Assembly (NCBI GenBank): GCA_019239975.1
Contig: JAFAZE010000050.1
Location: 1 to 43,095, forward strand
Source of the DNA: Streptosporangiaceae bacterium
Lineage (GTDB): Bacteria; Actinomycetota; Actinomycetes; Streptosporangiales; Streptosporangiaceae
Direction: 5' to 3'
Length of the DNA stretch: 43,095 nt
Position 1 is the first letter of the stretch. Every line of letters starts with the position of its first letter. The notes beneath the pieces were generated by a model. The model did not search any database. It saw only the letters and a list, made by a program, of their open reading frames with translations, and had not been told where the DNA came from. This document shows positions 18,180 to 29,711 of the stretch, piece after piece. Position numbers and translations under genes: made by a program.

Positions 18180-19193
18180 TTACTGAACGGACGGTGCTTC
18201 GACCCTCAGCTCCCACGACGTCGTGGCGGGCCCGAGCAGCTCGAAGCCGAGCGTCTCGTTGATCGCGATCATGTGCTTGTTGGTCGCGCTGTTGCCTGTC
18301 ACGATGCGCTGCATCTGCGGCTCGGCCGTGGCGAGCCACTCGAGCATCGCTGCCTTGGTCAGCAGGCCGAGCCGGTGCCCGCGGTGCGTCCGGACCACGG
18401 CCGTTATCGCCTGGTAGCCCCAGTCGGGCCCCGCTGGGTCCACCACCATCTGGGTGAGCGCCGCGAGCGTGCCCGTGGCGTCGTGCCGCGCCGCGATCGA
18501 GTACACCTCCGTCGCGAAGATGGGGTAGAGGTCGTTGATGCGCTCGCGCACCCGCTGGGCGTCCCATATCTCCGGCTGCACGCCCTCTTCGTGCGGCGCG
18601 TCCTGGAACGCGTTGAGCACGCCCGCCACCTGGCCGAGGAACTCGCCGGGTACCAGCCCGGTCCAGGAGACCAGCGAATATCCAGCCGCTGCCCGCTCGG
18701 CCTCGCCGCGGAGCTGGCCGATCCGGCCCTCCGGGATCTTGCCGAGGTCGAGCACGCGCCGCTCCTCGGTCAGGCCCCGTATCGCGCCCGCCGCCCTGGC
18801 GAAGGCCTCGCCGGATGTGCCGTCCAGCGCGCCCCCATCCATCACCGAACGCCCATGCTCCGCCGCGCGGCCCATCGCGTGCCGCAGCAGCGCGCGCCCG
18901 AGGCCATGGCGGCGCCGGTCCGGCCGCACCACGAGCACCAGCCCCGCACGGTCTTGGTTTTCAAGGTCCGGAAACACCAGCCGGTACCAGGCGCTGGCCG
19001 TGCCCTCCGTCTCGCCGGGGACGAACCAGACTTCCCTCGGATCACCGCCCCAGCCGGCCGCCAGCCAGCCGCGGAAGGCCTTCGCCATCATCGGCGGCGC
19101 CTCCGGGTCGTCGGCCCGCCCCGCCGCGAGGAACACCTCGTGACAGGCCTGCCAGCCATCCCCGTCCGGCGGATCCCATCGCAGGATACGCAT
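18180..19193 (-). CDS. GNAT family N-acetyltransferase, tandem domain
   Basis: About 337 residues. Two GNAT folds appear: the first has VLVVRPDRRRHGLGRALLRH (acetyl-CoA motif R-x-x-G-x-G), and the second has AVVRTHRGHRLGLLTKAAML followed by IVTGNSATNKHMIAINETLG. The second set (NxxxNxxM) is typical of tandem GNAT proteins of actinobacteria; the substrate is unknown. It resembles mycothiol synthase only in layout. ATG 19193 (MRILRWDPPD) is preferred; GTG 19211 is possible. The gene is divergent from leuA and is separated from it by a repeat-rich spacer. Confidence 0.85.
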   Translation of the reverse strand: MRILRWDPPDGDGWQACHEVFLAAGRADDPEAPPMMAKAFRGWLAAGWGGDPREVWFVPGETEGTASAWYRLVFPDLENQDRAGLVLVVRPDRRRHGLGRALLRHAMGRAAEHGRSVMDGGALDGTSGEAFARAAGAIRGLTEERRVLDLGKIPEGRIGQLRGEAERAAAGYSLVSWTGLVPGEFLGQVAGVLNAFQDAPHEEGVQPEIWDAQRVRERINDLYPIFATEVYSIAARHDATGTLAALTQMVVDPAGPDWGYQAITAVVRTHRGHRLGLLTKAAMLEWLATAEPQMQRIVTGNSATNKHMIAINETLGFELLGPATTSWELRVEAPSVQ

Positions 19194-19249
19194 ACCCGTA
19201 GCAAACACCACACGCCCGGAAATCGCGAGTGATTATCCCCCGCGCCGTC

Positions 19250-19372
19250 ATCCGGCCCCCGCTCCGCCTCGCGTCCCCGTTCCGCCTCGCGCTCCCGCGC
19301 CCGTTCCGCCTCGCGCCCCCGCTCCGCCTCGCGCTCCCGCGCCCATTCCGCCTCGCGCCCCCGCTCCGCCCC
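19250..19372. repeat. Tandem repeats between the GNAT gene and leuA
   Basis: Units of about 18-24 nt of the form TTCCGCCTCGCGCTCCCGC alternate with CGCTCCGCCTCGCGCCCC, five to six times. The reverse strand would read as an Arg/Glu repeat, but it has no start context and overlaps the GNAT 5' region, so I treat it as noncoding. Confidence 0.75.
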
Positions 19373-19397
19373 AGCCCCCCGGCTTCCGTTTGGCTGA

Positions 19398-21323
<1,926 letters not shown>

Positions 21324-21437
21324 CGGCGCCCAGCCCCAGCGATCCGGCCCAGCCGATCCGGGCGTCCCGCGCCCGGATCGCCGGCCGGTGTCCCGGCACC
21401 GGCCCCTGCTCCCAGTCCCGCCTCGCTCAGACAGCGC

Positions 21438-21493
21438 GGGGCCATTGGCGCACATGCCCCCGCGGGACGGGGCCGGGCCGCGCCAACGACCCC
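21438..21493. repeat. GGGGCC/TTGGCGCA palindromic repeat, copy F
   Basis: The left arm 21438-21460 (GGGGCCATTGGCG, CACATGCCCC) pairs imperfectly with the right arm 21469-21493 (GGGGCCGGGCCG, CGCCAACGACCCC). It lies between leuA and recO and could end the leuA transcript. Confidence 0.7.
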
Positions 21494-21540
21494 GATACTT
21501 TCCGCTGCGGCGCATCCGCCAGCTACCCCAGGCCGTGCGG

Positions 21541-21546
21541 GACAAT
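21541..21546 (+). promoter_or_regulatory. -10-like GACAAT for recO
   Basis: GACAAT ends 6 nt before the GTG at 21553. The intervening GGAGGG is too close to the start to be an ideal Shine-Dalgarno site, so a leaderless start is plausible. Confidence 0.45.
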
Positions 21547-21552
21547 GGAGGG

Positions 21553-22293
21553 GTGCATCAGTACCGGGACGACGGGGTCGTGCTGCGGACGCAGAAGCTC
21601 GGCGAGGCGGACCGCATCGTGACGGTGCTGTGCCGGACCACCGGGCGCGTTCGCGCGGTGGCCAAGGGGGTGCGCCGTACCAAGTCGCGGTTCGGGGGGC
21701 GGCTCGAGCCGTTCACGCACGTGGATCTGATGTTCCACAGCGGGCGCTCGCTCGACATCATCACCCAGGCGGAGGTGATCCGGCCGTACGGGGCGCCGCT
21801 CGGCGGCGACTACCCGCGTTACACGGCGGGTGTCGCGATGCTCGAGACGGCCGAGCGGCTCACCCCTGTCGACAAGGAGCCGGCGCTGCGCCAGTTCCTC
21901 CTGCTCATCGGCGGGCTGCGCGCGCTGGGCGAGGAGGAGCGCGAGCCGCGCCTGGTGCTCGACGCCTACCTGCTGCGCTCGCTCGCCGTGGCCGGGTACG
22001 CCCCCGCGCTGGAGGAGTGCGCCCGGTGCGGCGCCAAGTCCAACGGCGCGCGGCTGCCCGCGTTCGCGATAGCCGCGGGCGGCATGGTCTGCGCGTCCTG
22101 CCGGCCGCCCGGCGCGGCCTCGCCCAGCCCGCAGACGGTCGCCCTGATGCTCGCCCTGCTCCAGGGCGACTGGGAAGCCGCCGGGCGGAGCGAGCGCAGG
22201 CACCGGGTAGAGTGCAGTGGCCTGGTCGCCGCGTACCTGCAGTGGCACCTGGAGCATTCGATCCGGTCGTTGCGTCATGTGGAGCGTGCTTGA
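21553..22293 (+). CDS. recO: DNA repair protein RecO
   Basis: 246 residues. RecO helps RecR load RecA on SSB-coated single-stranded DNA. The N-terminal OB fold is visible ([20 protein letters not shown], then [20 protein letters not shown]). The zinc-binding part has two Cys pairs, CARCGAKS and [11 protein letters not shown] 21553 is preferred; the frame is open upstream but without homology. The TGA stop overlaps the TTG start of uppS (TTGA), giving a recO-uppS operon as in related actinobacteria. Confidence 0.95.
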   Translation: MHQYRDDGVVLRTQKLGEADRIVTVLCRTTGRVRAVAKGVRRTKSRFGGRLEPFTHVDLMFHSGRSLDIITQAEVIRPYGAPLGGDYPRYTAGVAMLETAERLTPVDKEPALRQFLLLIGGLRALGEEEREPRLVLDAYLLRSLAVAGYAPALEECARCGAKSNGARLPAFAIAAGGMVCASCRPPGAASPSPQTVALMLALLQGDWEAAGRSERRHRVECSGLVAAYLQWHLEHSIRSLRHVERA

Positions 22294-23114
22294 GCAGGAT
22301 CACCCGGGCGGTCCGGCCCCCGGACCCGCACCCCAGCGGTGTGCGGCCGCCCGGTATCCCGCGTGACCTGGTTCCCCGTCACGTGGCCCTGGTGATGGAC
22401 GGCGACGGCCGCTGGGCGAAGAAGCGGGGCCTGCCGCGCACCGAAGGTCACAAGGAGGGCGAGTCGTCGCTGCTCGACGTGATCATGGGCGCGATCGAGC
22501 TCGGCATCCCCTACCTTTCGGCCTACGCGTTCTCGACGGAGAACTGGCGCCGCTCCCCGGATGAGGTCCGGTTCCTGATGGGCTTCAACCGGGACGTGAT
22601 TCACCGCCGCCGCGACCTGCTGAACGAGATGGGCGTCCGCATCCGCTGGGCGGGCCGCCGCCCCCGGCTGTGGCGCAGCGTCATCCGGGAGCTCGAGTAC
22701 GCCGAGCAGTTGTCGGCGGGCAACACCGTGCTGACCCTGCAGTTCTGCGTCAACTACGGGGGACGTGCCGAGATCGTCGACGCGGCCGCGGCGATCGCGG
22801 CGGACGTGGCAGCCGGAAGGCTCCGCGCGGAAAAGATCGATGAACGGGTCTTCGCCCGGTATCTCGACGAGCCCGGTATCCCGGAGGTTGACCTGTTCGT
22901 CCGGTCATCGGGGGAACAGCGCCTGTCGAACTTCCTGCTCTGGCAGTCCGCGTACGCGGAACTCGTCTTCCTCGACACGCTATGGCCTGATTTCGACCGC
23001 AGGGACCTGTGGCGGGCATGCGAGATGTACGCGACCCGGGACCGCAGGTACGGCGGTGCGATCCCCAACCCGGTAAGCGAAAAATCCGGGCCCGCCGCTT
23101 CCGCAGCGCAATAG
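22290..23114 (+). CDS. uppS: Isoprenyl (undecaprenyl/decaprenyl) diphosphate synthase, UppS family
   Basis: 274 residues. A cis-prenyltransferase that makes the lipid carrier for cell-wall synthesis. Motifs are [33 protein letters not shown], and [20 protein letters not shown]. The catalytic loop, normally MDGNGRW, here reads MDGDGRW (Asn to Asp at residue 39, codon GAC), which is unusual. The start is TTG at 22290, overlapping the recO stop, with GGAG (22281-22284) 5 nt upstream. Chain length cannot be told from sequence. Confidence 0.94.
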   Translation: MSRITRAVRPPDPHPSGVRPPGIPRDLVPRHVALVMDGDGRWAKKRGLPRTEGHKEGESSLLDVIMGAIELGIPYLSAYAFSTENWRRSPDEVRFLMGFNRDVIHRRRDLLNEMGVRIRWAGRRPRLWRSVIRELEYAEQLSAGNTVLTLQFCVNYGGRAEIVDAAAAIAADVAAGRLRAEKIDERVFARYLDEPGIPEVDLFVRSSGEQRLSNFLLWQSAYAELVFLDTLWPDFDRRDLWRACEMYATRDRRYGGAIPNPVSEKSGPAASAAQ

Positions 23115-23130
23115 CCGCGACCCCGGTAGT

Positions 23131-23228
23131 GGAAACCAGGGTGTCGTATACGACCCTAAATTTCCAGAACGCGCCCGCCGCGACCATTGTGGTGGAAACT
23201 TTGGTGCCACGTACGCACCATATGCCCC
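23131..23228 (+). repeat. Dispersed GGAAA...TTCC repeat, copy B (two units)
   Basis: Unit 1 (23131-23165) is 35 bp with the perfect 12-bp palindrome GTCGTATACGAC in its centre. A diverged second unit begins with GGAAA at 23194, again 63 bp after the first. The element starts 16 bp after the uppS stop and reaches the stop side of the DUF6703 gene. Confidence 0.85.
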
Positions 23229-23230
23229 GT

Positions 23231-23602
23231 CTATTCCGCGAACGCGGAAAGTCCCCGCCGGGGCGCGGGCTGAGTGCCTAACCTCGCCGCCTGGAGGACG
23301 GCGAGGGCGGCGAGAACCGCGAGCGCCGCGGCGCGCAGCAGCCTGCCGCGCGCGTCCAGCGACGGCCACGAAAGGTAGCCGATCCAGCCGAGGAAAACGG
23401 CCAGGACAAGCAGTGCGGCGGCGCCTCCGGCGCCACGCACCGCGATACCCGTGATGAGCAGCAGGGCGCCCAGCACCGGTACCACGGCGGCGGGCATCTG
23501 GCGCAGGAAGAGCAGCGGCGCGGCGCTGCGCCTTTCTATGGCGCGCCGTGAGCGCGCCGCGCCCGGGGTGCCGCCCGGCGTGGCAGGGGAACGTGACCGC
23601 AT
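23231..23602 (-). CDS. Small DUF6703-like membrane protein
   Basis: 123 residues with an Arg-rich N-terminus and about three hydrophobic segments (MPAAVVPVLGALLLITGIAV, ALLVLAVFLGWIGYLSW, LLRAAALAVLAALAVLQAA). It resembles the small actinobacterial DUF6703 family; function unknown. ATG 23602 is 7 nt after TAAGAT (23615-23610), so the mRNA is probably leaderless. The protein should end with the last membrane segment at LQAAR. The next codon is the in-frame TTA (23281-23279), followed by 15 polar residues to the stop. Confidence 0.78.
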   Translation of the reverse strand: MRSRSPATPGGTPGAARSRRAIERRSAAPLLFLRQMPAAVVPVLGALLLITGIAVRGAGGAAALLVLAVFLGWIGYLSWPSLDARGRLLRAAALAVLAALAVLQAARLGTQPAPRRGLSAFAE

Positions 23603-23609
23603 GCCCGGT

Positions 23610-23615
23610 ATCTTA
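23610..23615 (-). promoter_or_regulatory. -10 element TAAGAT for the DUF6703-like gene
   Basis: TAAGAT, read on the minus strand, ends 7 nt before the ATG at 23602 with no Shine-Dalgarno sequence between. Confidence 0.6.
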
Positions 23616-24210
23616 CCGGCCTGGCGCGTAGGCCCCGGAATTCGGGGAACATCGTGACCGGGGATGTGCTGGGATCTTCCGTGCTCGCCTATTAGGGTCT
23701 GCAGCGCGCTCAGTGCGGATAAACGAAGAAGCAAACGACGCTATCGCAAAATTCGGAGTGTAGATGCGTCGCGGGCGGCGGCCGGAATGGGCTGGCCACT
23801 GATGCCGGCCTATGTGGGGCCGCAGGCGTCCTGCGTGTCCGGGGTGTACTCCAGCGGCGGCTCCGGCGTACGCGACCTGCGGTCGGCGGCCACGGGCAGA
23901 GCACGCGGCCACGGTCACCCACCGGTCCAAGCAGCACGCGGGCGGTCACCGGGAGCCCGTCGGCGGCGTCAGCCTCGACATCGACTCCGGCCTGGTCGGC
24001 GGCGCCGTGGCGCGCGGACCGCGCCGCGAAACCAGGCAGGGAATTTGACCCCGGCGATTCGCATTCGCATTCGCAGGCGCTGCCTCCTAAGCTGTTTTCC
24101 TCCGGAAGCGGCGCGCCAGCCCGTCGGCACTGGGCATCCTCATCGCGCCGGATCCGTAACCGGGGACCGCGCCCGACGCGCCCGCCGACCGCCAGCCGGA
24201 TGGAGAGCTC
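23616..24210. other. Intergenic region before glyS, no gene supported
   Basis: About 600 bp. A relatively AT-rich stretch lies at 23715-23765. The hexamer GCATTC recurs at 24060-24070 in GATTCGCATTCGCATTCGCAG. TAAGCT (24088-24093) could be a -10 for glyS with a TTCGCA 18 nt upstream. Short open frames on both strands have no recognisable domain. Confidence 0.5.
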
Positions 24211-25599
24211 ATGGCACTACGCAGTGATCGCCTAGATGCAATCGTCAACCTCAGCAAACGGCGGGGCTTTGTCTACCCCTCCAGCGAGATCTACGGTGGC
24301 CTGCGCGCCGCGTGGGACTACGGGCCGCTCGGTGTCGAGCTGAAGAACAACATCAAGCGCCTGTGGTGGCGGTCGATGGTGCAGGAGCGCGACGACATAG
24401 TCGGCATCGACTCGTCCGTGATCCTCGCCCGCGAGGTGTGGGCGGCCAGCGGGCACGTCAAGGAGTTCACCGAACCGCTCACCGAGTGCCGCGTCTGTCA
24501 CAACCGGTACCGCGCGGACCATCTCATCGAGGGGTACGAAGGCAAGCACGGCCACGTGCCGCCCGGCGGCCTGGACGACATCGCGTGCCCGAACTGCGGG
24601 ACGAGGGGCGCGTTCACCGAGCCGCGCATGTTCAACGGCCTGCTGCGCACGTACCTCGGCCCGGTCGAGGACGAGTCGGGCCTGGCCTATCTGCGGCCGG
24701 AGACCGCGCAGGGCATCTTCATCAATTTCCGCAACGTGCTGCAGACCTCACGGCGCAAGGTCCCGTTCGGCATCGGGCAGATCGGAAAGTCGTTCCGCAA
24801 CGAGATAACGCCGGGAAACTTCATCTTCCGGACGCGTGAGTTCGAGCAGATGGAGATGGAGTTCTTCGTCCGTCCGGGGACCGACGAGGGATGGCACCAG
24901 CGCTGGATCGACGAGCGGTTCGCCTGGTACACCGGCCTCGGCATCCGCGCGGAGAACCTGCGGCGGTACGAGCACCCCAAGGAAAAGCTGTCGCACTACT
25001 CCAAGCGCACCGTGGACATCGAATACCGGTTTGATTTCCAGGGCAGCGAGTGGGGCGAGCTCGAGGGCATCGCTAACCGGACCGACTTCGACCTCACCAC
25101 GCACCAGCGGGAGTCCGGGCAGGACATGTCCTACCTGGACGCGGAGACCGGCGACCGGTTCATCCCGTACGTGATCGAGCCCGCGGTCGGCGTGGACCGG
25201 TGCGCGCTCGTGCTGCTGCTCGACGCCTACACGGAGGACCAGGCGCCGGACGCCAAGGGGAGGATGGAACGCCGGACGGTGCTGCGGCTCGACCCGCGGG
25301 TCGCGCCGGTCAAGGTGGCCGTCCTTCCGCTGTCCCGCAACGCCGACCTGTCGCCGAAGGCCCGCGACATCGCCGCGACGGTGCGCAGGCGCTGGAACAC
25401 CGAGTTCGACGACGCCAGCGCGATCGGCCGGCGGTACCGTCGCCAGGACGAGATCGGCACCCCGTACTGCGTGACCGTCGACTTCGAGTCCCTGGAAGAC
25501 CAGGGGGTCACCGTGCGCGAGCGCGATTCCATGCGCCAGGACCGCATCGGAATCGACGCCCTCGTCCCCTACCTCACCGAGCGCCTCGGCGACTGCTAG
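24211..25599 (+). CDS. glyS: Glycyl-tRNA synthetase, dimeric eukaryal/archaeal type
   Basis: 462 residues. Class II synthetase charging tRNA-Gly. Class II motifs are visible: motif 1 region [20 protein letters not shown], motif 2 at [20 protein letters not shown], motif 3 at [21 protein letters not shown] zinc knuckle is inserted (CRVCHNRY ... CPNCGTRG). The C-terminal anticodon-binding domain starts near [15 protein letters not shown] 24211 has GGAGAG close upstream. The stop shares CTAG with the convergent 6PGDH-like gene. Confidence 0.97.
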   Translation: MALRSDRLDAIVNLSKRRGFVYPSSEIYGGLRAAWDYGPLGVELKNNIKRLWWRSMVQERDDIVGIDSSVILAREVWAASGHVKEFTEPLTECRVCHNRYRADHLIEGYEGKHGHVPPGGLDDIACPNCGTRGAFTEPRMFNGLLRTYLGPVEDESGLAYLRPETAQGIFINFRNVLQTSRRKVPFGIGQIGKSFRNEITPGNFIFRTREFEQMEMEFFVRPGTDEGWHQRWIDERFAWYTGLGIRAENLRRYEHPKEKLSHYSKRTVDIEYRFDFQGSEWGELEGIANRTDFDLTTHQRESGQDMSYLDAETGDRFIPYVIEPAVGVDRCALVLLLDAYTEDQAPDAKGRMERRTVLRLDPRVAPVKVAVLPLSRNADLSPKARDIAATVRRRWNTEFDDASAIGRRYRRQDEIGTPYCVTVDFESLEDQGVTVRERDSMRQDRIGIDALVPYLTERLGDC

Positions 25600-26390
25600 C
25601 CCGGCGGGCGGCGAAAGATCTCCGCCGCCGCCTCGTGGAACCCGGTCGGCAGCCCGGCGGCGGACATGCTGGCGGCGATCTCCCGCATCTCCGCCACCCA
25701 CCGCCAGCCCTTCGACGCCGCCGACCCCGCGGCCCGCTCCGACCGCTGCTCCAGTGCGGGCTGGGACATGGCCCACTCGGCGAGCAGGGCCTGTTCCACG
25801 CCTTCGGCGCGGGCGAGCGCCCGGACGGCCAGTATCAGCGCCGCCGTGCCCTTCGTCCACGCGGCGTAGGCGATCTTCAGCGCGGACGCCGCGAACTCCT
25901 GGCCTTCGGCGAGACGCGCGTCAACCGCCGTCCCGGCGAAAAGGTCGCGCACGCACCCGGCGCCCGCGCCCGACAGGTAGAGGCGGGTATGCCCCGGCGC
26001 CTCCGGCGGCGGCCCGATGATCCCCCCGTCGACGTAGATGGCCCCGCCCTCCCTGACGAGCCCGGCCACCCGCCGGGCCGTGGCGGGGGAGATCGCGTTC
26101 GCGTCGGTGAAGATCCCGGTGAAGCCGTGGTCCGCGACGCCGCGCGCGACGTCGAGGGCTGCATGCGGCGGGCACACCGACAAGATGACGTCGCTGCGCC
26201 GAACAAGCGCGGTCAATCGGTCGCCCGGCGGTAGGGCGGCGGCCGCCGTCAGCCCAGCCGAAGCGGCGCGCGAAGCGGTCGCGGTGCCGCGACCGGCGGG
26301 ATCCCACAGCACCGTGTGCCCGGCGCCCACCAGGCAGCGCCCGATCGCCGCGCCCATCTCTCCCGGATGCAGCAGCCCGATGACCGTCAT
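25596..26390 (-). CDS. NAD(P)-binding 6-phosphogluconate dehydrogenase-like protein (DUF1932 type)
   Basis: 264 residues. The N-terminal Rossmann fold has [20 protein letters not shown], then [20 protein letters not shown]. The second domain ([20 protein letters not shown]) fits the DUF1932 family of beta-hydroxyacid dehydrogenase relatives, with Lys in ALKIAYA at the expected catalytic place. Substrate unknown. ATG 26390 has AAGGAG 7 nt upstream. The gene is convergent with glyS and abuts a pseudogene on the same strand. Confidence 0.85.
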   Translation of the reverse strand: MTVIGLLHPGEMGAAIGRCLVGAGHTVLWDPAGRGTATASRAASAGLTAAAALPPGDRLTALVRRSDVILSVCPPHAALDVARGVADHGFTGIFTDANAISPATARRVAGLVREGGAIYVDGGIIGPPPEAPGHTRLYLSGAGAGCVRDLFAGTAVDARLAEGQEFAASALKIAYAAWTKGTAALILAVRALARAEGVEQALLAEWAMSQPALEQRSERAAGSAASKGWRWVAEMREIAASMSAAGLPTGFHEAAAEIFRRPPG

Positions 26391-26394
26391 GCGC

Positions 26395-26879
26395 GCTCCT
26401 TCCCGCGGCCCCGCACACCAGTGTGCACAGCACCTTCGTCCCGTCCGGCGTGATCCGCAGCATCCCGGTCGGGCTGCAGCTCAGTGGGCGCCCAGGCCCG
26501 GGTCCGCCAGTGACCGGAACAGAAAAGACCGGCCGGCTGTCCGCGAACAGGTCGTTTCCGGGGGCTGCGGTATCGAGCACCCGAATGGTCTGTACGCCGA
26601 TACTGAGCGCCAGCGAGTGCCCTCCGTTCAGCCACGTCAGGGTGTTAGTGGCATCCAGGCTGCGGGAACGGCTGGGTGTCAACGACGAACGTCCGGTCAT
26701 CGGCGGCGCCGGTGGTGCCCACGAACACGCTGTGCGCGGGCGGGCTCCAGACGCAGCGGAGGCAGCTCATCCACCGCGTCGCCGAGGGCGCGGGCCGCCG
26801 CCCGCACCCGGTTTTCAACAGCGCCGATACCGCCCGGCGGCCCGAGCATCACCTGCGGCTGCGGCGCGTTGGTGTCCAT
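26395..26879 (-). pseudogene. Internally deleted relic of a WD40-like membrane protein
   Basis: Three pieces of one gene family appear in order on the minus strand. The N-terminus begins at the ATG 26879-26877 (AVENRVRAAARALGDAVDEL, then PPLRL). A middle piece in another frame reads VFVGTTGAADDRTFVVDTQP. A C-terminal piece reads TLTWLNGGHSLALSIGVQTI, then RVLDTAAPG and ITPDGTKVLC. In actinobacteria these belong to a membrane-anchored propeller-like protein of ~350-400 residues. Here the membrane segment and most of the propeller are missing, and no proper stop is kept. It is a decaying remnant. Confidence 0.6.
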
Positions 26880-26956
26880 GTATGAGAGACGCCGGCGCCG
26901 GGCCGTAGTTGCCTGGCATGCCGGCATCAGCCTGCCGCGATCCGCCCGCGGCCGAC

Positions 26957-26987
26957 TTGCCGGTAACCGTGCCCGGGCCGGTAGAGT
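26957..26987 (+). promoter_or_regulatory. Putative ppdK promoter TTGCCG-19-TAGAGT
   Basis: A -35-like TTGCCG (26957-26962) and a -10-like TAGAGT (26982-26987) precede ppdK, giving a leader of about 35 nt that holds the Shine-Dalgarno site. Confidence 0.35.
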
Positions 26988-27028
26988 CCCGAACATCCGG
27001 ACTATCAAGCGGCGGCGAGGAGTATTCA

Positions 27029-29710
27029 GTGCCGAAGCTCGTTTACGACTTCACAGAAGGCAACAGGGACCTCAAGGACCTTCTGGGCGGCAAGGGCGCC
27101 AACCTGGCGGAGATGACCAATATCGGCCTTCCCGTCCCCCCAGGTTTCACGATAACCACGGACGCCTGCCGGTATTACCTGAAAAACGGCACCACGCCCG
27201 AGGGTCTCGGCGAGGAGGTCGGCGCCCATCTCGAAGACCTGGAACGGGCGATGGGCAGGAAGCTCGGCGATCCCGCCGACCCGCTGCTGGTCAGCGTGAG
27301 GTCCGGGGCGAAGTTCTCCATGCCCGGCATGATGGAGACGGTGCTGAACATCGGCCTGTCCGACGAGTCCGTGCACGGCCTGGCCAAGCAGGCCGGCAAC
27401 GAGCGGTTCGCGTGGGACTCCTACCGCCGCCTCATCCAGATGTTCGGCAAGACCGTGCTGGGCATCGACGGCGAGCACTTCGAGCACGCCATCGAGCAGG
27501 CCAAACAGGCCAAGGGCGTCGCCAACGACGTCGACCTGGACGCCCGCGACCTGCAGAACCTCACGCAGACCTTCAAGGACATCGTCAAGGCGCAGGCCGA
27601 CAGGGAGTTCCCGCAGGACCCGCGGGAGCAGATGGACCTGGCGATCAACGCCGTGTTCAACTCGTGGAACGCCGACCGCGCGATCCTCTACCGGCGCCAG
27701 GAGCGCATCCCCGCCGACCTCGGCACCGCGGTGAACGTCGTGGCGATGGTCTTCGGCAACCTGGGCGCGGACTCCGGCACCGGGGTCGCGTTCACCCGCG
27801 ACCCGGCCTCCGGAGCGCAGGGCGTCTACGGCGACTACCTGCAGAACGCGCAGGGCGAGGACGTCGTGGCCGGGATCAGGAACACGGTGCCGCTGCAGGA
27901 TCTCGAGCGCATCGACAAGGCGTCCTACGACCAGCTCATGGACATCATGGCCACGCTGGAGAACCACTACAAGGACCTGTGCGACATCGAGTTCACGATC
28001 GAGCGCGGCAAGCTGTGGATGCTGCAGACCCGGGTCGGCAAGCGCACCGCCGCCGCGGCGTTCCGCATCGCGATCCAGCTCGTCGACCAGGGCCTGATCG
28101 ACATGGACGAGGCGCTGCAGCGGGTCACCGGCGATGAGCTGGCCCGGCTGATGTTCCCCAGGTTCGACACGGGCGGCGAGACCACGAAGATCACCACGGG
28201 CGTGAGCGCGTCGCCCGGTGCCGCCGTCGGCAAGGCCGTCTTCGACTCGGCGAAGGCCGTCGAGCTCGCCGGCAAGGGTGAGCAGGTGATCCTGGTGCGG
28301 CGCGAGACCAACCCGGACGACCTGCACGGCATGATCGCGTCGCGCGGCATCCTCACCAGCCGCGGCGGCAAGACCAGCCACGCGGCGGTGGTTGCCCGCG
28401 GCATGGGTAAGACGTGCGTCTGCGGCGCCGACGAGCTCAACGTCGACACGAAGGCGGGCAGGTTCACCGGCCCCGGCGGCGTCACCGTCAGCGCGGGCGA
28501 CGTGATCTCGATCGACGGCACGTCCGGTGCGGTCTACCTGGGCGAGGTGCCCGTCGTGCCGTCCAGCGTCGTCCGCTACTTCGAGGGCGAGCTGGCGCCC
28601 GACTCCGACGAGCTGGTCTCCGCCGTGCACAAGATCCTCACGCACGCCGACGAAAGGCGCAGGCTCGGCGTGTACGCCAACGCCGACACCGGCCCGGACT
28701 GCGCGCGGGCGCGCCGGTTCGGCGCCGGCGGCGTCGGCCTGGTCCGCACCGAGCACATGTTCCTCGGCGAGCGCCGCCAGCTCGTCGAGCGGCTGATCCT
28801 CGCGGAGGACGACGCGGAGCGCCAGGCGGCGCTCGACGCCCTGGAGCCGCTGCAGCGCGGCGACTTCGCGGAAATCCTGGACGCGATGGACGGGCTGCCG
28901 GTGACGATCCGGCTGATCGACCCGCCGCTGCACGAGTTCCTGCCCGACCTTACGGACCTGTCGGTGAAGGTGGCGCTGGCCGGCGACAACGCCACCGAGA
29001 AGGACAGGAAGCTGCTCGACGCCGTGCGCCGGCTGCACGAGCAGAACCCGATGCTCGGCCTGCGCGGCGTCCGCCTCGGGCTGGTGATCCCCGGCCTGTT
29101 CGACATGCAGGTCCGCGCGATCGCGCACGCCGCCGCGCAGCTCAAGCGGGCGGGCAAGAACCCGCGGCCTGAGGTCATGATCCCGCTCACCGCGACCGTG
29201 CAGGAGATGGAGATCACCCGCGAGGAGACCGCGAAGGTCCTCCGGGAGGTCGAGGAGGAGACCGGCACCCACGTGCACACCCTGATCGGCACGATGATCG
29301 AGGTGCCGCGGGCCGCGATGACCGCCGGCGAGATCGCGAAGTACGCCGAGTTCTTCTCGTTCGGCACGAACGACCTGACCCAGATGGGCTGGGGGTTCTC
29401 CCGCGACGACGTGGAGGGCGCGTTCTTCAGCAGGTACATCGACCTGGGCATCTTCGGCGTCTCGCCGTTCGAGACGATCGACCGCGACGGCGTGGGCCGG
29501 ATGGTGGACATCGCCGTCCGCGAGGGCCGCGCCGCACGGCCCGAGCTGGAGCTCGGCGTCTGCGGCGAGCACGGCGGCGACCCGGACTCGGTGCACTTCT
29601 TCCACGAGGTGGGCCTGGACTACGTGTCCTGCTCGCCGTTCCGCGTGCCGGTGGCCCGGCTGGAGGCGGGCCGCGCCGCGGCGGTCACGGCAGGGAGCGA
29701 CACGAGGTGA
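27029..29710 (+). CDS. ppdK: Pyruvate, phosphate dikinase
   Basis: 893 residues, the usual length. PPDK interconverts pyruvate, ATP and phosphate with PEP, AMP and pyrophosphate. The ATP-grasp domain starts at [20 protein letters not shown]. The swivelling phosphohistidine domain has [20 protein letters not shown], with His as the phosphate carrier. The C-terminal PEP barrel has FGTNDLTQM and the catalytic-Cys loop [10 protein letters not shown]. The start is GTG 27029 with GAGGAG (27017-27022) 6 nt upstream; the frame is open to 26909. The TGA is followed after 1 nt by the dgt start. Confidence 0.97.
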   Translation: MPKLVYDFTEGNRDLKDLLGGKGANLAEMTNIGLPVPPGFTITTDACRYYLKNGTTPEGLGEEVGAHLEDLERAMGRKLGDPADPLLVSVRSGAKFSMPGMMETVLNIGLSDESVHGLAKQAGNERFAWDSYRRLIQMFGKTVLGIDGEHFEHAIEQAKQAKGVANDVDLDARDLQNLTQTFKDIVKAQADREFPQDPREQMDLAINAVFNSWNADRAILYRRQERIPADLGTAVNVVAMVFGNLGADSGTGVAFTRDPASGAQGVYGDYLQNAQGEDVVAGIRNTVPLQDLERIDKASYDQLMDIMATLENHYKDLCDIEFTIERGKLWMLQTRVGKRTAAAAFRIAIQLVDQGLIDMDEALQRVTGDELARLMFPRFDTGGETTKITTGVSASPGAAVGKAVFDSAKAVELAGKGEQVILVRRETNPDDLHGMIASRGILTSRGGKTSHAAVVARGMGKTCVCGADELNVDTKAGRFTGPGGVTVSAGDVISIDGTSGAVYLGEVPVVPSSVVRYFEGELAPDSDELVSAVHKILTHADERRRLGVYANADTGPDCARARRFGAGGVGLVRTEHMFLGERRQLVERLILAEDDAERQAALDALEPLQRGDFAEILDAMDGLPVTIRLIDPPLHEFLPDLTDLSVKVALAGDNATEKDRKLLDAVRRLHEQNPMLGLRGVRLGLVIPGLFDMQVRAIAHAAAQLKRAGKNPRPEVMIPLTATVQEMEITREETAKVLREVEEETGTHVHTLIGTMIEVPRAAMTAGEIAKYAEFFSFGTNDLTQMGWGFSRDDVEGAFFSRYIDLGIFGVSPFETIDRDGVGRMVDIAVREGRAARPELELGVCGEHGGDPDSVHFFHEVGLDYVSCSPFRVPVARLEAGRAAAVTAGSDTR

Positions 29711-29711
29711 G

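Noticed and set aside
24055..24075. Short GCATTC repeats before glyS, considered as a T-box or riboswitch element
   Set aside because: No T-box sequence or specifier-loop architecture is visible, only a short simple repeat.
23664..24227. Plus-strand open frame before glyS as a small protein gene
   Set aside because: No domain, no start signals, and its end overlaps the glyS start in another frame.
26038..28137. A 699-codon plus-strand frame running from the 6PGDH-like gene into ppdK
   Set aside because: It is out of frame with ppdK, has no homology and crosses a pseudogene.
27026..29605. An 859-codon minus-strand frame opposite ppdK
   Set aside because: It is antisense to a complete PPDK with all catalytic motifs and contains no recognisable domain.
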